A stretch of 64,000 bases of DNA from Rhodobacter xanthinilyticus (GCF_001856665.1 NZ_CP017781.1:372001-436000); one strand, 5' to 3'; counted from the first letter of the stretch, positions 37,779 to 48,296 are shown. Notes: generated from the letters alone by a model not told the origin. Program-made: numbers and translations.

Positions 37779-37958
37779 ATGTCGGAAAGTGAGAAAAAGG
37801 ATCTGCCGCCGGCGGCGCAGCGGGCTTTGGCGGAGGCCGAGGAGCGGCGGCGCGCGGCGAAGGCGCTTGAGCTTGCGCCCGAGCTCGGGGGCCGGGACGG
37901 GCCGGAGCCGGTGCGCTTTGGCGATTGGGAGAAAAAGGGAATCGCCATCGATTTCTGA
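37779..37958 (+). CDS. DUF1674 (SDHAF4-like) small protein
   Basis: 59 residues, between divergent rsmB and convergent dapB. The N-terminal half is charged and helical (LPPAAQRALAEAEERRR); the C-terminus GGRDGPEPVRFGDWEKKG followed by IAIDF is the diagnostic end of DUF1674. The eukaryotic homologue SDHAF4 assists assembly of flavinated succinate dehydrogenase, so a similar chaperone role is likely. The start codon is atg at 37779, seven bases after an AAGGAAAG ribosome site. Confidence 0.9.
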   Translation: MSESEKKDLPPAAQRALAEAEERRRAAKALELAPELGGRDGPEPVRFGDWEKKGIAIDF

Positions 37959-37970
37959 GGCGATGTGGCC

Positions 37971-38013
37971 GGGGGCGCCGCCCCCGGACCCCCGGGATAT
38001 TTTCACATCGTTG
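37971..38013. repeat. GC-hairpin/GGGATATTTT repeat, copy 2
   Basis: GGGGGCGCCGCCCCC hairpin, then GGACCCCCGGGATATTTT. Shares the core with the copy at 23191. Here it lies in the 60-bp gap between the convergent DUF1674 and dapB genes, where it could end transcription. Confidence 0.7.
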
Positions 38014-38018
38014 AAGGG

Positions 38019-38828
38019 TCAGAGGCCCAGGACGTCGATCATGTCGTATTGGCCGGGCTTTTTGTCCTGGCCCCAGAGCGCGGCTTTCAGCGCGCCGCGG
38101 GCGAAGATCGCGCGGTCGGTGGCGATGTGGCGCAGCACGATGCGCTCGCCGGCGGTGGCGAAGAGCACGTCATGTTCGCCGACGATATCGCCGCCGCGGA
38201 TCGCCGAGAAGCCGATGGCGCCCGGGGTGCGGGCGCCGGTGATGCCGTGGCGGCCCGATTCCATGTTGTCCTCGAGGACGAAGCCGCGGCCCTCGGCGGC
38301 GGCGCGGCCGAGCATCAGCGCGGTGCCCGAGGGGGCATCGACCTTCTTGTTATGATGGGCTTCGATCACCTCGATATCCCAATCGGCATCGAGCGCTTGG
38401 GCCACCTTTTTTGCGAGCTGGGTCAAGAGGTTGACGCCGAGGCTCATGTTGCCTGCGCGGATCTGCACGGCATGGCGGGCGGCGGGGGCGAGCGCGTCGA
38501 GATCGGCGGTTTCGAAGCCCGTGGTGCCGATCACATGCACGCAGCGCGCCTGAGCCGCGATTTTCGCAAATTCGATGGTGGCGGCGGGGGCGGTGAAATC
38601 GATCACCGCCTGGGCCTTGGCGAAGGCGTCGAGCGGGTCATCGGTGACGATCACGCCATTGGGCGCGCCGCCCAAGGCTTCGCCCAGATCGCGGCCGATC
38701 CAGGCGTGGCCCTTGCGCTCGATCGCGCCGGCGAGGCGGGCCTTGTCGGAGGCGGCCACGGTGGCGCACAGCATCCGGCCCATGCGGCCCGAGGCTCCGG
38801 TGATCACGATACCCGGCAGGTCGGTCAT
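38019..38828 (-). CDS. dapB: 4-hydroxy-tetrahydrodipicolinate reductase
   Basis: 269 residues. It reduces hydroxy-tetrahydrodipicolinate with NAD(P)H in lysine synthesis. The Rossmann motif is [13 protein letters not shown], with [19 protein letters not shown], and the catalytic His-His-Lys signature [16 protein letters not shown]. The C-terminus LPGL-type VLGL is normal. GGAGAG precedes the ATG. dapD, two steps later in the pathway, lies at the left end of this window. Confidence 0.97.
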   Translation of the reverse strand: MTDLPGIVITGASGRMGRMLCATVAASDKARLAGAIERKGHAWIGRDLGEALGGAPNGVIVTDDPLDAFAKAQAVIDFTAPAATIEFAKIAAQARCVHVIGTTGFETADLDALAPAARHAVQIRAGNMSLGVNLLTQLAKKVAQALDADWDIEVIEAHHNKKVDAPSGTALMLGRAAAEGRGFVLEDNMESGRHGITGARTPGAIGFSAIRGGDIVGEHDVLFATAGERIVLRHIATDRAIFARGALKAALWGQDKKPGQYDMIDVLGL

Positions 38829-38924
38829 TCTCGCTCTCCTTCTCTTTGGCCCGCTTCTAGCGCGGGCGGGCGGGCTTGGCAAAGGCCCGTTGCGGGGCGG
38901 GGCGCAAAGCAGTATGTGCGGGGC

Positions 38925-39356
38925 ATGGCAAAGAACCGTTTTTCCTCGGGCGATGGCCCGTCTCAACGTCAGCTGCGCGTCGGTGAACTGATCCGGCGGC
39001 GGCTTTCCGATGTGCTGATCCGTGGCGATGTGCATGACCCCGATCTCGGGCGGATGCTCGTCACGGTGGGCGAGGTGCGCTGCTCGCCCGATCTCAAGGT
39101 AGCCACCGTTTATGTCGCGCCGCTGGGGGCGACGCTGGGCGGCGAGGCGGCGGAGGCGATGCTGCTCGCGCTGCGGCGCAATTCGCGCGAGCTGCGCCAT
39201 CTGGTTGCGCAGGATCTGACGCTGAAATTCGCGCCCGAGCTGCGGTTCCGGCTCGATGAGACCTTCGACCGGCTCGATGAGACGCGCCGGATGTTCTCCG
39301 ACGAGACCGTGCAGCGCGATATCGCGCAGCGCGACGAGGATGACGACGCGGAGTGA
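38925..39356 (+). CDS. rbfA: Ribosome-binding factor A
   Basis: 143 residues. Matures the 30S subunit. The KH-like fold shows [43 protein letters not shown] in two parts, [16 protein letters not shown] and [20 protein letters not shown]-terminal acidic tail (RDEDDDAE) is typical of alphaproteobacteria. An upstream ATG at 38914 is also in frame if not in register; 38925 gives the usual N-terminus. Next gene truB follows after 25 bp. Confidence 0.94.
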   Translation: MAKNRFSSGDGPSQRQLRVGELIRRRLSDVLIRGDVHDPDLGRMLVTVGEVRCSPDLKVATVYVAPLGATLGGEAAEAMLLALRRNSRELRHLVAQDLTLKFAPELRFRLDETFDRLDETRRMFSDETVQRDIAQRDEDDDAE

Positions 39357-39381
39357 TCCGCCCCCGAGAGAGGACAAGGCG

Positions 39382-40281
39382 ATGGCGCGCAAGAAGGGTC
39401 GCGAGATTTCCGGCTGGCTGATCGTCGACAAACCGGCGGGGGTGACCTCGACGGCGGTGGTCGGCAAGGTGCGCTGGGCGCTCGACGCGAAGAAGGCGGG
39501 GCATGCGGGCACGCTCGACCCGGCGGCGACGGGGGTTCTGGCGGTGGCGCTGGGCGAGGCCACGAAGACGGTGAGCTATCTGACCGAGGCGCTCAAATGC
39601 TATCGGTTTCAGGTGCGGCTGGGGACGGCGACGACCACCGACGACGCCGAGGGCGAGGTGATCGAGACCTCCGCGATCCGGCCCGACGATGCGGCGATCC
39701 GCGCCGCTCTGGGCGCGTTCGTGGGCGAGATTGAGCAGGTGCCGCCGCAGTTTTCCGCCGTCAAGGTCGAGGGCGCGCGCGCCTATGATCTGGCGCGCGA
39801 GGGCGAGGCGATGGATCTCGCCGCGCGGCCGCTTTATGTCGAGAGCCTCGAGATGATCGCGCGGATCGACGCCGATACGGTCGAGCTCGAGATGGTCTGC
39901 GGCAAGGGCGGTTATGTGCGCTCGATCGCGCGCGATCTGGGGCGGGCGCTCGGCTCGCTTGGCCATGTGCTCTGGCTGCGCCGGCTCTGGTCGGGGCCGT
40001 TCGATGCCGAGGCGGGGATCTCGCTCGAGGAGATCGACCGGCTCGCGCGCAGCCCCGAGCTCGACGCGCATCTGCGCCCGCTCGAGATGGGGCTCTTCGA
40101 TCTGCCCGAGGTGCGGGCCACCGCCGAGGGCGCGGTGCGGCTCCGTCATGGCAACCCAGGGATGGTGATCGGCGCGGGCGAATATGGCGAGGAGGCCTGG
40201 GCGAGCTATGAGGGCAAGCCGGTCGCGGTCGGGCGGCTGATGGGCGCCGAGCTGCATCCGAGCCGCGTTTTCAACCTCTGA
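39382..40281 (+). CDS. truB: tRNA pseudouridine-55 synthase
   Basis: 299 residues. Isomerises U55 in the T-loop of tRNAs. Catalytic Asp in [16 protein letters not shown]; further blocks [69 protein letters not shown] and [30 protein letters not shown] precedes the ATG. Together with rbfA it forms the front of the conserved rbfA-truB-rpsO-pnp block. Confidence 0.96.
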   Translation: MARKKGREISGWLIVDKPAGVTSTAVVGKVRWALDAKKAGHAGTLDPAATGVLAVALGEATKTVSYLTEALKCYRFQVRLGTATTTDDAEGEVIETSAIRPDDAAIRAALGAFVGEIEQVPPQFSAVKVEGARAYDLAREGEAMDLAARPLYVESLEMIARIDADTVELEMVCGKGGYVRSIARDLGRALGSLGHVLWLRRLWSGPFDAEAGISLEEIDRLARSPELDAHLRPLEMGLFDLPEVRATAEGAVRLRHGNPGMVIGAGEYGEEAWASYEGKPVAVGRLMGAELHPSRVFNL

Positions 40282-40288
40282 GGCGGCG

Positions 40289-40807
40289 ATGATCACCCGC
40301 AGCCATCAGAAGGGGGACGCCGCCTCGATCGCGCTCTATTCCGACTGCGAGCGGTATCGTTACCTGCTCACGCGCGTCTGGGATGAGAGCCGGCCGCGCG
40401 CGCTGTTCATCCTGCTCAACCCCTCGACCGCGACCGAGGTGCAAAACGACCCGACGGTGGAGCGCTGCGAGCGGCGCGCGCGGGCGCTGGGCTTTGGCGG
40501 GTTCCGGGTGACCAATATCTTCGCCTATCGCGCCACCGACCCGAAGGTGATGCGCGCGCAGGCCGACCCGGTGGGCCCCGGCAACGACGCCGCGATCCGC
40601 GAGAGCCTCGAATGGGCCGCGGGGGCGGGCGACCGGATCATCTGCGCCTGGGGGGCGCATGGCGCGCATCTGGGGCGCGGCGCGGCGGTCGAGGCGCTGC
40701 TGCGCGGCTCGGGGCGGGCGTTGCATCATCTGGGCCTGACCAAGGCCGGCGCGCCCAAGCATCCGCTCTACATCGGCTATGACCGCCAGCCGGAGCTTTG
40801 GGCCTGA
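40289..40807 (+). CDS. DUF1643 domain protein
   Basis: 172 residues, seven bases after truB, so probably co-transcribed. It matches DUF1643 with ALYSDCERYRYLLTRVWDE, ALFILLNPSTATEVQNDPTVERC, GFGGFRVTNIFAYRATDPK and the C-terminal HHLGLTKAGAPKHPLYIG. Function is unknown. It is an insertion, relative to the usual order, between truB and rpsO. The TGA ends 90 bp before the RTX gene. Confidence 0.85.
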   Translation: MITRSHQKGDAASIALYSDCERYRYLLTRVWDESRPRALFILLNPSTATEVQNDPTVERCERRARALGFGGFRVTNIFAYRATDPKVMRAQADPVGPGNDAAIRESLEWAAGAGDRIICAWGAHGAHLGRGAAVEALLRGSGRALHHLGLTKAGAPKHPLYIGYDRQPELWA

Positions 40808-40823
40808 GCTTGGGTGCGACACG

Positions 40824-40838
40824 TTAACCATTTATCAA
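40824..40838. promoter_or_regulatory. CtrA-like binding site upstream of the RTX gene
   Basis: TTAA-CCATTTA-TCAA fits the CtrA consensus TTAA-N7-TTAA with one mismatch in the second half. The first eight bases, TTAACCAT, are the half-site 8-mer reported for alphaproteobacterial CtrA. It lies 60 to 90 bp before the RTX gene start in a rare AT-rich patch. Confidence 0.5.
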
Positions 40839-40875
40839 AATTCCCGCAGACGTTCTGGTTTTGGTAGGGAATTTT
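40837..40875. promoter_or_regulatory. Inverted repeat AAAATTCCC / GGGAATTTT before the RTX gene
   Basis: Perfect 9-bp arms at 40837-40845 and 40867-40875 with 21 bp between, partly overlapping the CtrA-like box. Could be a split operator or a leader hairpin. Confidence 0.5.
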
Positions 40876-40897
40876 CTGGTAATGTTCTCCTCGGTGA

Positions 40898-42037
40898 ATG
40901 GGGAAAATTGCCATGCTTATGCTAACCGGCTTGGTGGGCCTGTTGGTGGCTGGCGCATCTATAGCGCTACTGCCGGACGGGTCCGAGGGGGATGCTGACG
41001 TCGAGACCGACGACGGCGCCGAGGACACTCAAGACATCGTGCCCGAGGGCGCGGGGGATTTGCTGGACGAGATCACGCCCGATGACACCGGCGCTGCACC
41101 CGGCCCGGCGCCGGAGGCGGATCTGCGCGGGCAGGACGAGGCCGATCTCGAGGATGAGAGCGACACCGTGACCACGGTGCCCGGCCTCGAGACGCCCGAG
41201 GCGCCCGACAGCCCGGCGCCGAGCGCGGGCTCGGATATCCTCTGGGGTGACGGGGCGAATGATCGCCTCGAGGGGCTCGAGGGGGATGATCAGATGAACG
41301 GCTATGACGGCGATGACATCCTCTCGGGCGATGCGGGCGAGGATCGGCTCGCGGGCGGCGCGGGCGATGACACGCTGATCGGCGGCGAGGGCGAGGACAG
41401 GCTCGCGGGCGAGGACGGCGATGACAATCTCTCCGGCGGCGCGGGCGATGACAGCCTGACCGGCGCCTTTGGCGATGACCGGCTTGCCGGCGGCGAGGGG
41501 GATGATGCGCTCTCCGGCGGTCAGGGGGCGGATTCGCTTCTCGGCGATGCGGGCGATGACAGCCTCGAGGGCAATGACGGCGACGACACGCTCAGCGGCG
41601 GTCTGGGCACCGACGAGCTCTTCGGCGGCGATGGCAACGACCTGATCGACGGGCTTGTGCGAGGGGGCGAAAGCGGTGAGACTGATCTCGACGGACGGGA
41701 TTATCTCAATGGCGGAGAGGGGGCGGACACGTTGCTGACGGGAACGGGTGATTGGGCCTCTGGCAATGAAGGCGGTGACCTTTTCGCGCTCGGCGAGTGG
41801 ATCGACCCGGCCGACCCGGCGACGATTGCCGATTTCGAGCCCGGCGCCGATCAGATCGCGGTGGTCTACGACCCCGACAGCGGCGAAGACCCGGAGCTGA
41901 CGCTCGAACCCTCCGAGACCGATGGCGCGATGTGGATCGTGCTCAATGGCGTGAAGCTCGCCGAGGTGCTCGATGCCGAGGGGCTGACCAGCGACGATAT
42001 CGTCCTCGTGACGCCCTCGGAATTCGCCTATCTGTGA
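40898..42037 (+). CDS. RTX-type calcium-binding repeat protein with N-terminal membrane segment
   Basis: 379 residues, very acidic. N-terminal hydrophobic helix (MLMLTGLVGLLVAGASIALL), an acidic spacer (about 25-116), then fifteen consecutive nonapeptides of the GGxGxDxLx type (about residues 117-251), which bind Ca2+ as a beta-roll. A later repeat-like GGEGADTLL and a C-terminal beta domain (DFEPGADQIAVVYD) follow. The end VTPSEFAYL is hydrophobic, as in many type I secretion substrates. So it is either a membrane-tethered or exported surface protein. No ABC exporter genes are adjacent. A start at 40913 is also possible. Has its own upstream sites and terminator. Confidence 0.85.
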   Translation: MGKIAMLMLTGLVGLLVAGASIALLPDGSEGDADVETDDGAEDTQDIVPEGAGDLLDEITPDDTGAAPGPAPEADLRGQDEADLEDESDTVTTVPGLETPEAPDSPAPSAGSDILWGDGANDRLEGLEGDDQMNGYDGDDILSGDAGEDRLAGGAGDDTLIGGEGEDRLAGEDGDDNLSGGAGDDSLTGAFGDDRLAGGEGDDALSGGQGADSLLGDAGDDSLEGNDGDDTLSGGLGTDELFGGDGNDLIDGLVRGGESGETDLDGRDYLNGGEGADTLLTGTGDWASGNEGGDLFALGEWIDPADPATIADFEPGADQIAVVYDPDSGEDPELTLEPSETDGAMWIVLNGVKLAEVLDAEGLTSDDIVLVTPSEFAYL

Positions 42038-42041
42038 CCGA

Positions 42042-42077
42042 AAGCCCGGGCTGCGCCGCAGTTCGGGCTTCCATTTT
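42042..42077 (+). terminator. Terminator after the RTX gene
   Basis: AAGCCCG / CGGGCTT outer stem and CTGCG / GCAG inner stem, followed by CCATTTT, five bases after the stop. Confidence 0.7.
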
Positions 42078-42185
42078 CGGTGCTTTTTGCCTATACGCGC
42101 GCATCCGCCGCGAGTCGGCGGAGCCATGGACCTTGCTGGACGACATCCCGGCTTGAGCCTTCACCCTCTAACTTAGGAGATCCCG

Positions 42186-42455
42186 ATGTCGATCACCGTC
42201 GAAGACAAGAACGCCCTGATCAAGGAATATGCGACCAAGGAAGGCGACACCGGTTCGCCGGAAGTCCAGGTTGCGATCCTGACCAAGCGTATCGCGAACC
42301 TGACCGAGCACTTCAAGACCCACAAGAAAGACAACCATTCGCGTCGTGGTCTGCTGATGCTCGTCGCGCAGCGCCGCAAGCTGCTCGACTACCTCAAGAA
42401 GAAAGAAGAAGCGCGTTACCAGTCGCTGATCCAGCGCCTCGGCATCCGCCGCTGA
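42186..42455 (+). CDS. rpsO: 30S ribosomal protein S15
   Basis: 89 residues, standard S15. Binds 16S rRNA helices 20-22 and helps 30S assembly. Signature [40 protein letters not shown] in two parts, [20 protein letters not shown] and RLGIRR end. TTAGGAG precedes the start. Codon choice is that of a highly expressed gene (few rare synonymous codons compared with neighbours). Closed by its own terminator; the usual partner pnp follows after the YnfA gene. Confidence 0.98.
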   Translation: MSITVEDKNALIKEYATKEGDTGSPEVQVAILTKRIANLTEHFKTHKKDNHSRRGLLMLVAQRRKLLDYLKKKEEARYQSLIQRLGIRR

Positions 42456-42475
42456 TTTTCCGCCCTGCGGACGAG

Positions 42476-42502
42476 ACGCCCGGTCGCAAGGCCGGGCGTT
42501 TT
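42476..42502 (+). terminator. Rho-independent terminator of rpsO
   Basis: ACGCCCGG-TCGCAAGG-CCGGGCGT stem-loop followed by TTTT, 20 bp after the stop. Confidence 0.9.
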
Positions 42503-42558
42503 GCTTTGCGCGGCGGACGGTTTGTGGCAACCCTGCGCGTGATGCTTTCGGAGCCCCG

Positions 42559-42885
42559 ATGACCGCCTTCCCGCTTTACCTCGCCGCCGCCCTCGCGGAG
42601 ATCTTCGGCTGTTTCGCCGTCTGGCTGTGGCTGCGCGAGGGGCAGTCGGCGCTCTGGCTCGGCCCGGGGCTGGTCTCGCTGGCGGTTTTCGCCGGGCTCT
42701 TGACGCTGAGCCCCGCCGAGGCGGCCGGGCGCGCCTATGCGATCTATGGCGGGGTCTATATTCTCGCCTCGCTGGGCTGGATGTGGTTTGTCGAGGGCCA
42801 ACGCCCCGATCTGTGGGATGTTCTGGGGGGCGGGATCTGCCTTCTGGGGGCGGCCTTGATCCTCTGGGGGCCGCGCGGGGGCTGA
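42559..42885 (+). CDS. YnfA-family small membrane protein
   Basis: 108 residues, four membrane helices: [58 protein letters not shown], and [19 protein letters not shown]. This is UPF0060/YnfA, an SMR-like fold sometimes annotated as a drug or cation exporter, without firm substrate. It starts about 55 bp after the rpsO terminator, so it has either a separate promoter or read-through expression. It sits between rpsO and pnp. Confidence 0.93.
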   Translation: MTAFPLYLAAALAEIFGCFAVWLWLREGQSALWLGPGLVSLAVFAGLLTLSPAEAAGRAYAIYGGVYILASLGWMWFVEGQRPDLWDVLGGGICLLGAALILWGPRGG

Positions 42886-42975
42886 ACTCGGCGCTTCCCA
42901 AAACCCTTGTTTTCCTGTATGGGCCTGCCCATCTGCGACGTGACGCCCAAGGCCCCCGGGCACATGCATTAAGGA

Positions 42976-43040
42976 TTGGGGGCGGCGGCAATGGGGCCGC
43001 CATGCAAACGGGAGACCGGGAGGGCCCGGGGAGCTCCCTC
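42976..43040 (+). other. Structured leader region of pnp
   Basis: Two potential hairpins precede pnp: GGCGGC / GCCGCC around 42981-43001, and GGGAG-A-CCGGG / CCCGG...CTCCC around 43010-43039. No T-tract follows, so these are not terminators. Autogenous control of pnp through RNase III cutting of a leader stem-loop is known in E. coli; this leader could serve the same role. Confidence 0.5.
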
Positions 43041-43054
43041 ATAGGATACGCTGA

Positions 43055-45199
<2,145 letters not shown>

Positions 45200-45219
45200 G
45201 CCCCTCTTTCCTTAATCAG

Positions 45220-45249
45220 ATGCCCGGGGTAAGTTCCCCGGGCATTTTT
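45220..45249 (+). terminator. Rho-independent terminator of pnp
   Basis: ATGCCCGGGG / CCCCGGGCAT perfect 10-bp stem with TAAGTT loop and five T, ending 13 bp before the next start. Confidence 0.95.
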
Positions 45250-45261
45250 CATGAGCGACCG

Positions 45262-46137
45262 ATGACCCTTTCTGCCAAAGACCGCGTGACCATCGTCGCC
45301 GTCTCCTACAACAGTCTGCGCGTGCTGCCCGCGATGCTCGCCTCGGTGCCCGAGGGCACGCCGGTGGTGGTGGTCGACAATGCCTCGACCGAGCTCGAAC
45401 CGCTGCGCGCGCTCTGCGCCCGGCATGGCGCGCGGCTGATCGAGAGCAAGGTCAACGAGGGCTTCGGCATCGCCTGCAACCGCGGCGCGGCACTGGCCAC
45501 GACCGAGTTTCTGCTCTTCCTCAACCCCGATGCGCTCTTGATGCCTGACACGCTCGACCAGCTCGTCGCCGCGGCCGAGCGCTACCCCCGCGCGACCGGC
45601 TTCAACCCGCGCATCGAGGGCGATGACGGCAAGCCCTTCTTCAAGCGCAAGAGCTACCTTCTGCCGCGCGCGCAGTGGATGGAGCGCGGCTGGCCCGCCG
45701 CTGACCGCGAGGTCAGCGTGCTCTCCGGCGCCGCGATGTTCATGCGCCGGGCCGATTTCGAGGCCGTGGGCGGGTTCGACCCGGAGATTTTCCTCTTCCA
45801 CGAGGATGACGATCTCGCGCTGAACCTCGCCAAGCGTGGGCCCTTGATGTTCATCCGCGATGCGCTGGTGCGCCATGGCGGCGGCTCGTCCTCGGCCCGC
45901 AGCGCCGAGGTCGCCGCGCTGAAGGCCTGGCACATGGGCCACTCGCGCGTTTACGCCGCGCGCAAACATGGCATGGCCTTCGCCCGCACCCGCGCGCTGA
46001 TCCAGGCCAGCCTGCAAGCCATTTCCCCGGTGGTCATCTTGTCGCGCCGCAAGCGCGCGAAGCAATGGGCCTTTCTGAAAGGCATCATTCATGCGAGCCT
46101 CGGCCACAAGAGTTTCGAGAGGTTGAGCGACGAATGA
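45262..46137 (+). CDS. Glycosyltransferase family 2 protein
   Basis: 291 residues. GT-A fold: VTIVAVSYNSLRVLPAML, VVVVDNASTE, NEGFGIACNRGAALATTEFLLFLNPDA in two parts with LNPDA as the DxD-like site, and VLSGAAMFMRRADFEAVGGFDPEIFLFHEDDDLA in two parts with the EDDDL acceptor-site motif. Similar to rhamnosyltransferase-type GT2 enzymes. Start chosen at 45262 because the preceding frame runs through the pnp terminator. Overlaps the FkbM gene by four bases; part of a three-gene glycan unit. Confidence 0.92.
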   Translation: MTLSAKDRVTIVAVSYNSLRVLPAMLASVPEGTPVVVVDNASTELEPLRALCARHGARLIESKVNEGFGIACNRGAALATTEFLLFLNPDALLMPDTLDQLVAAAERYPRATGFNPRIEGDDGKPFFKRKSYLLPRAQWMERGWPAADREVSVLSGAAMFMRRADFEAVGGFDPEIFLFHEDDDLALNLAKRGPLMFIRDALVRHGGGSSSARSAEVAALKAWHMGHSRVYAARKHGMAFARTRALIQASLQAISPVVILSRRKRAKQWAFLKGIIHASLGHKSFERLSDE

Positions 46138-46880
46138 AACAGCTACGGCGCCGGTTCTATCTTTGGCTGCGGCAGGTGACGGGCAAATCCTCGGAGGATT
46201 TCGCGCCCCATGGTGTGCCGGTGCACATCCCCGCCGATGCCGATCTCGCGATCCGCTATCTGCTCGCCAAGGGCCGCCCCTATGAGGCGCCGGAGGCCGA
46301 GATGGTCACCCGTTATCTCGCGCCGGGCACAAATGTGATCGAGCTGGGCGGCTGCATGGGCGTGGTTTCGGCGCTGATCCGCAGCCGGATCGGGCCCGAG
46401 GCGCGCCATGTCGTCGTCGAGGCGAACCCTGATCTCGCGAAGATCTGCGGCGCCAATGCCACCCGCGCGGCCGCGCCGGGCGCGACCGATGTGGTCGAGG
46501 CGGCGGTCGATTATTCCGGCGCGGCCACGGTGACCTTTGCCCGCGGCCACAACGCCCATGTCGGCCATGTCGCGCGCCCGGGCGAGGATGGCTTCACCGT
46601 GCCCGCGGTCACCCTCTCGCAGCTCGCCGCGCGCCTGCCCGAGGGGCCCTTCGCGCTCGTCTGTGATATCGAGGGCGGCGAGATCGCGCTTTTCGCCGCC
46701 GAGGCCGCGACCGGCATCCTCGAGCGTATCACGCTGCTCGTGCTCGAAACCCACCCCAAGGTCTACCCCGGCGGCGCGGCCGATCTGGCGGCGATGGTCG
46801 CGCGGATCGAGGCGGCGGGCCTCACCGAGGTCTCGAACTCCGAGCAGGTGATCTGTTTCCGGCGCGGCGCGGGGGTCTGA
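46134..46880 (+). CDS. FkbM-family methyltransferase
   Basis: 248 residues. A class I SAM-dependent fold: MVTRYLAPGTNVIELGGCMGVVSALI in two segments (SAM loop ELGGCMG), HVVVEANPDL as strand 2 acidic residue, VPAVTLSQLAARL and LVCDIEGGEIALF, the FkbM signature. FkbM enzymes O-methylate sugars and related compounds. The first 22 residues are basic (MKQLRRRFYLWLRQ), possibly a membrane anchor. ATGA overlap with the GT2 gene. Confidence 0.9.
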   Translation: MKQLRRRFYLWLRQVTGKSSEDFAPHGVPVHIPADADLAIRYLLAKGRPYEAPEAEMVTRYLAPGTNVIELGGCMGVVSALIRSRIGPEARHVVVEANPDLAKICGANATRAAAPGATDVVEAAVDYSGAATVTFARGHNAHVGHVARPGEDGFTVPAVTLSQLAARLPEGPFALVCDIEGGEIALFAAEAATGILERITLLVLETHPKVYPGGAADLAAMVARIEAAGLTEVSNSEQVICFRRGAGV

Positions 46881-47642
46881 GTGCCGCCCTTCGACGCTTT
46901 CGTCATCAATCTCGATGGCTCCGACGACCGCCTGAGCGAGATCGCGCAGAACCTCGCGGCCTGCGGGATCGGGTTTTCCCGGGTGGCGGCGGTCGATGGC
47001 CGGCTCCGCCCGCCCGAGGCCGACCCGGATTATGACGCCCCTGCTGCGCGCGCCGAGATGGGCCGCGAGCTGATGGGGGGCGAGATCGGCTGTTTCAAGA
47101 GCCACCGCCGCGCGCTCGAGGCCTTTTTGGCGAGCGGGGCGGCCTTCGGGCTCGTGCTCGAGGATGATGCCGAGCTCCTGCCCGAAACCGCCGAGGTGCT
47201 CGGCGCGGCGCTGGACTGGCTCGCGGCGCGCCCGGGCTGGCGGTTGATCAACATCGGCCACCCGGAGCTGCGCTTTGCCACGCCGCTCGCGCGGTTCGGC
47301 GGCCATCAGCTCGTCGCGGCGCATTACGCGCCGATGGGGGCTTTCGCGATCCTCTGGAGCCGCGCGGCAGCGGCGGAGTTTCTCGCGCTGAGCGCCCGGA
47401 TCGGCGCGCCGGTCGATAATGCGTTGCAAAACTGGCTGTGCCGGGCGGGCGGGGGGCTGGCCTTCGCGCCGCCGCTGGCGCGGGTGACCGATGCGGCGAG
47501 CGTCATCGACGACACCCCGCGCGACGCAAAACCCGCGCGCGGCGCATACCGGCGCGGGTGGAATTACGGTCTGGCCAAACAGCGCCGGCTTTGGCGCAAC
47601 AAGCTCTGGGCCTGGGCGCACAAAACCGGGCTGGTTCGCTGA
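46881..47642 (+). CDS. Glycosyltransferase family 25 protein
   Basis: 253 residues; GTG start placed immediately after the FkbM TGA. GT25 features: FVINLDGSDDRLSEIAQNL, FSRVAAVDGR, GGEIGCFKSHRRALEAFL, FGLVLEDDAELLPE with the EDDA acidic site, YAPMGAFAILWSRAAAAEFL. GT25 enzymes transfer galactose or similar sugars to LPS. The C-terminus is basic (KQRRLWRNKLWAWAHK). Ends in a TGATCA shared with the peroxiredoxin gene. Confidence 0.9.
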   Translation: MPPFDAFVINLDGSDDRLSEIAQNLAACGIGFSRVAAVDGRLRPPEADPDYDAPAARAEMGRELMGGEIGCFKSHRRALEAFLASGAAFGLVLEDDAELLPETAEVLGAALDWLAARPGWRLINIGHPELRFATPLARFGGHQLVAAHYAPMGAFAILWSRAAAAEFLALSARIGAPVDNALQNWLCRAGGGLAFAPPLARVTDAASVIDDTPRDAKPARGAYRRGWNYGLAKQRRLWRNKLWAWAHKTGLVR

Positions 47643-48296
47643 TCAGGCGGGCTGCTTGACGAAGCGCAGGTAGGGCAGCTTCACATCCACCTCCCCGAAT
47701 TTCGCGCGCCCCTCTTCGGTCGGCACGGAAAGCGCGAGGATCACGTCCTGCCCCGGCACCCAGTTGGCGGGGGTGGCGAAGGGCACGCCATCGGTGGCGC
47801 GCACCGCATCGAGCGCACGCAGGATCTCGGCGAAGTTGCGGCCCACCGACATCGGGTAGATCATCATCAGGCGGATCTTCTTGTCCGGGCCGATGATGAA
47901 CACGGTGCGCACGGTGGCGGTGTTCGCGGGCGTGCGGCCCTCGGGCAGATAGGCCTCGGCGGGCAGCATGTCATAGGCCTTCGAGACCGCGAGCGAGGTG
48001 TCGTCGATGATCGGGAAATTCGCCGGCACGCCCGCGACCTGGGCGATGTCGTGCTTCCATTTCAGGTGTTCCTCGACGGTATCCACCGACACGCCGAGCA
48101 CCTTGGTGTTGCGGGCCTCGAACTCGGGCACGAGCTGGGCGACGGCGCTGAACTCGGTCGTGCAGACCGGGGTGAAATCCTTCGGATGCGAGAACAGGAT
48201 CGCGTAGCTGTCGCCGATCCAGTCATGCAGGGAGATTTTGCCGGCGGTCGAGTCGGCGGTGAAATCGGGGGCGATGTCGTTGATACGCAGGGCCAT
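47643..48296 (-). CDS. 1-Cys peroxiredoxin (Prx6 type)
   Basis: 217 residues. Reduces hydroperoxides. Peroxidatic Cys45 in HPKDFTPVCTTEF; the Prx6-type long C-terminal domain follows (DKKIRLMMIYPMSVGRNFAEILR, PANWVPGQDVIL). No other cysteine appears where a resolving Cys would be, so glutathione or another thiol probably resolves it. It is divergent from an aldehyde dehydrogenase gene with 186 bp between, which holds an inverted repeat. Confidence 0.95.
   Translation of the reverse strand: MALRINDIAPDFTADSTAGKISLHDWIGDSYAILFSHPKDFTPVCTTEFSAVAQLVPEFEARNTKVLGVSVDTVEEHLKWKHDIAQVAGVPANFPIIDDTSLAVSKAYDMLPAEAYLPEGRTPANTATVRTVFIIGPDKKIRLMMIYPMSVGRNFAEILRALDAVRATDGVPFATPANWVPGQDVILALSVPTEEGRAKFGEVDVKLPYLRFVKQPA

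Noticed and set aside
41246-41650. Tandem-repeat DNA resembling a satellite or CRISPR-like array
   Set aside because: The period is 27 bases and it encodes the GGxGxDxLx nonapeptides in frame. Units vary at third positions and there are no unique spacers.
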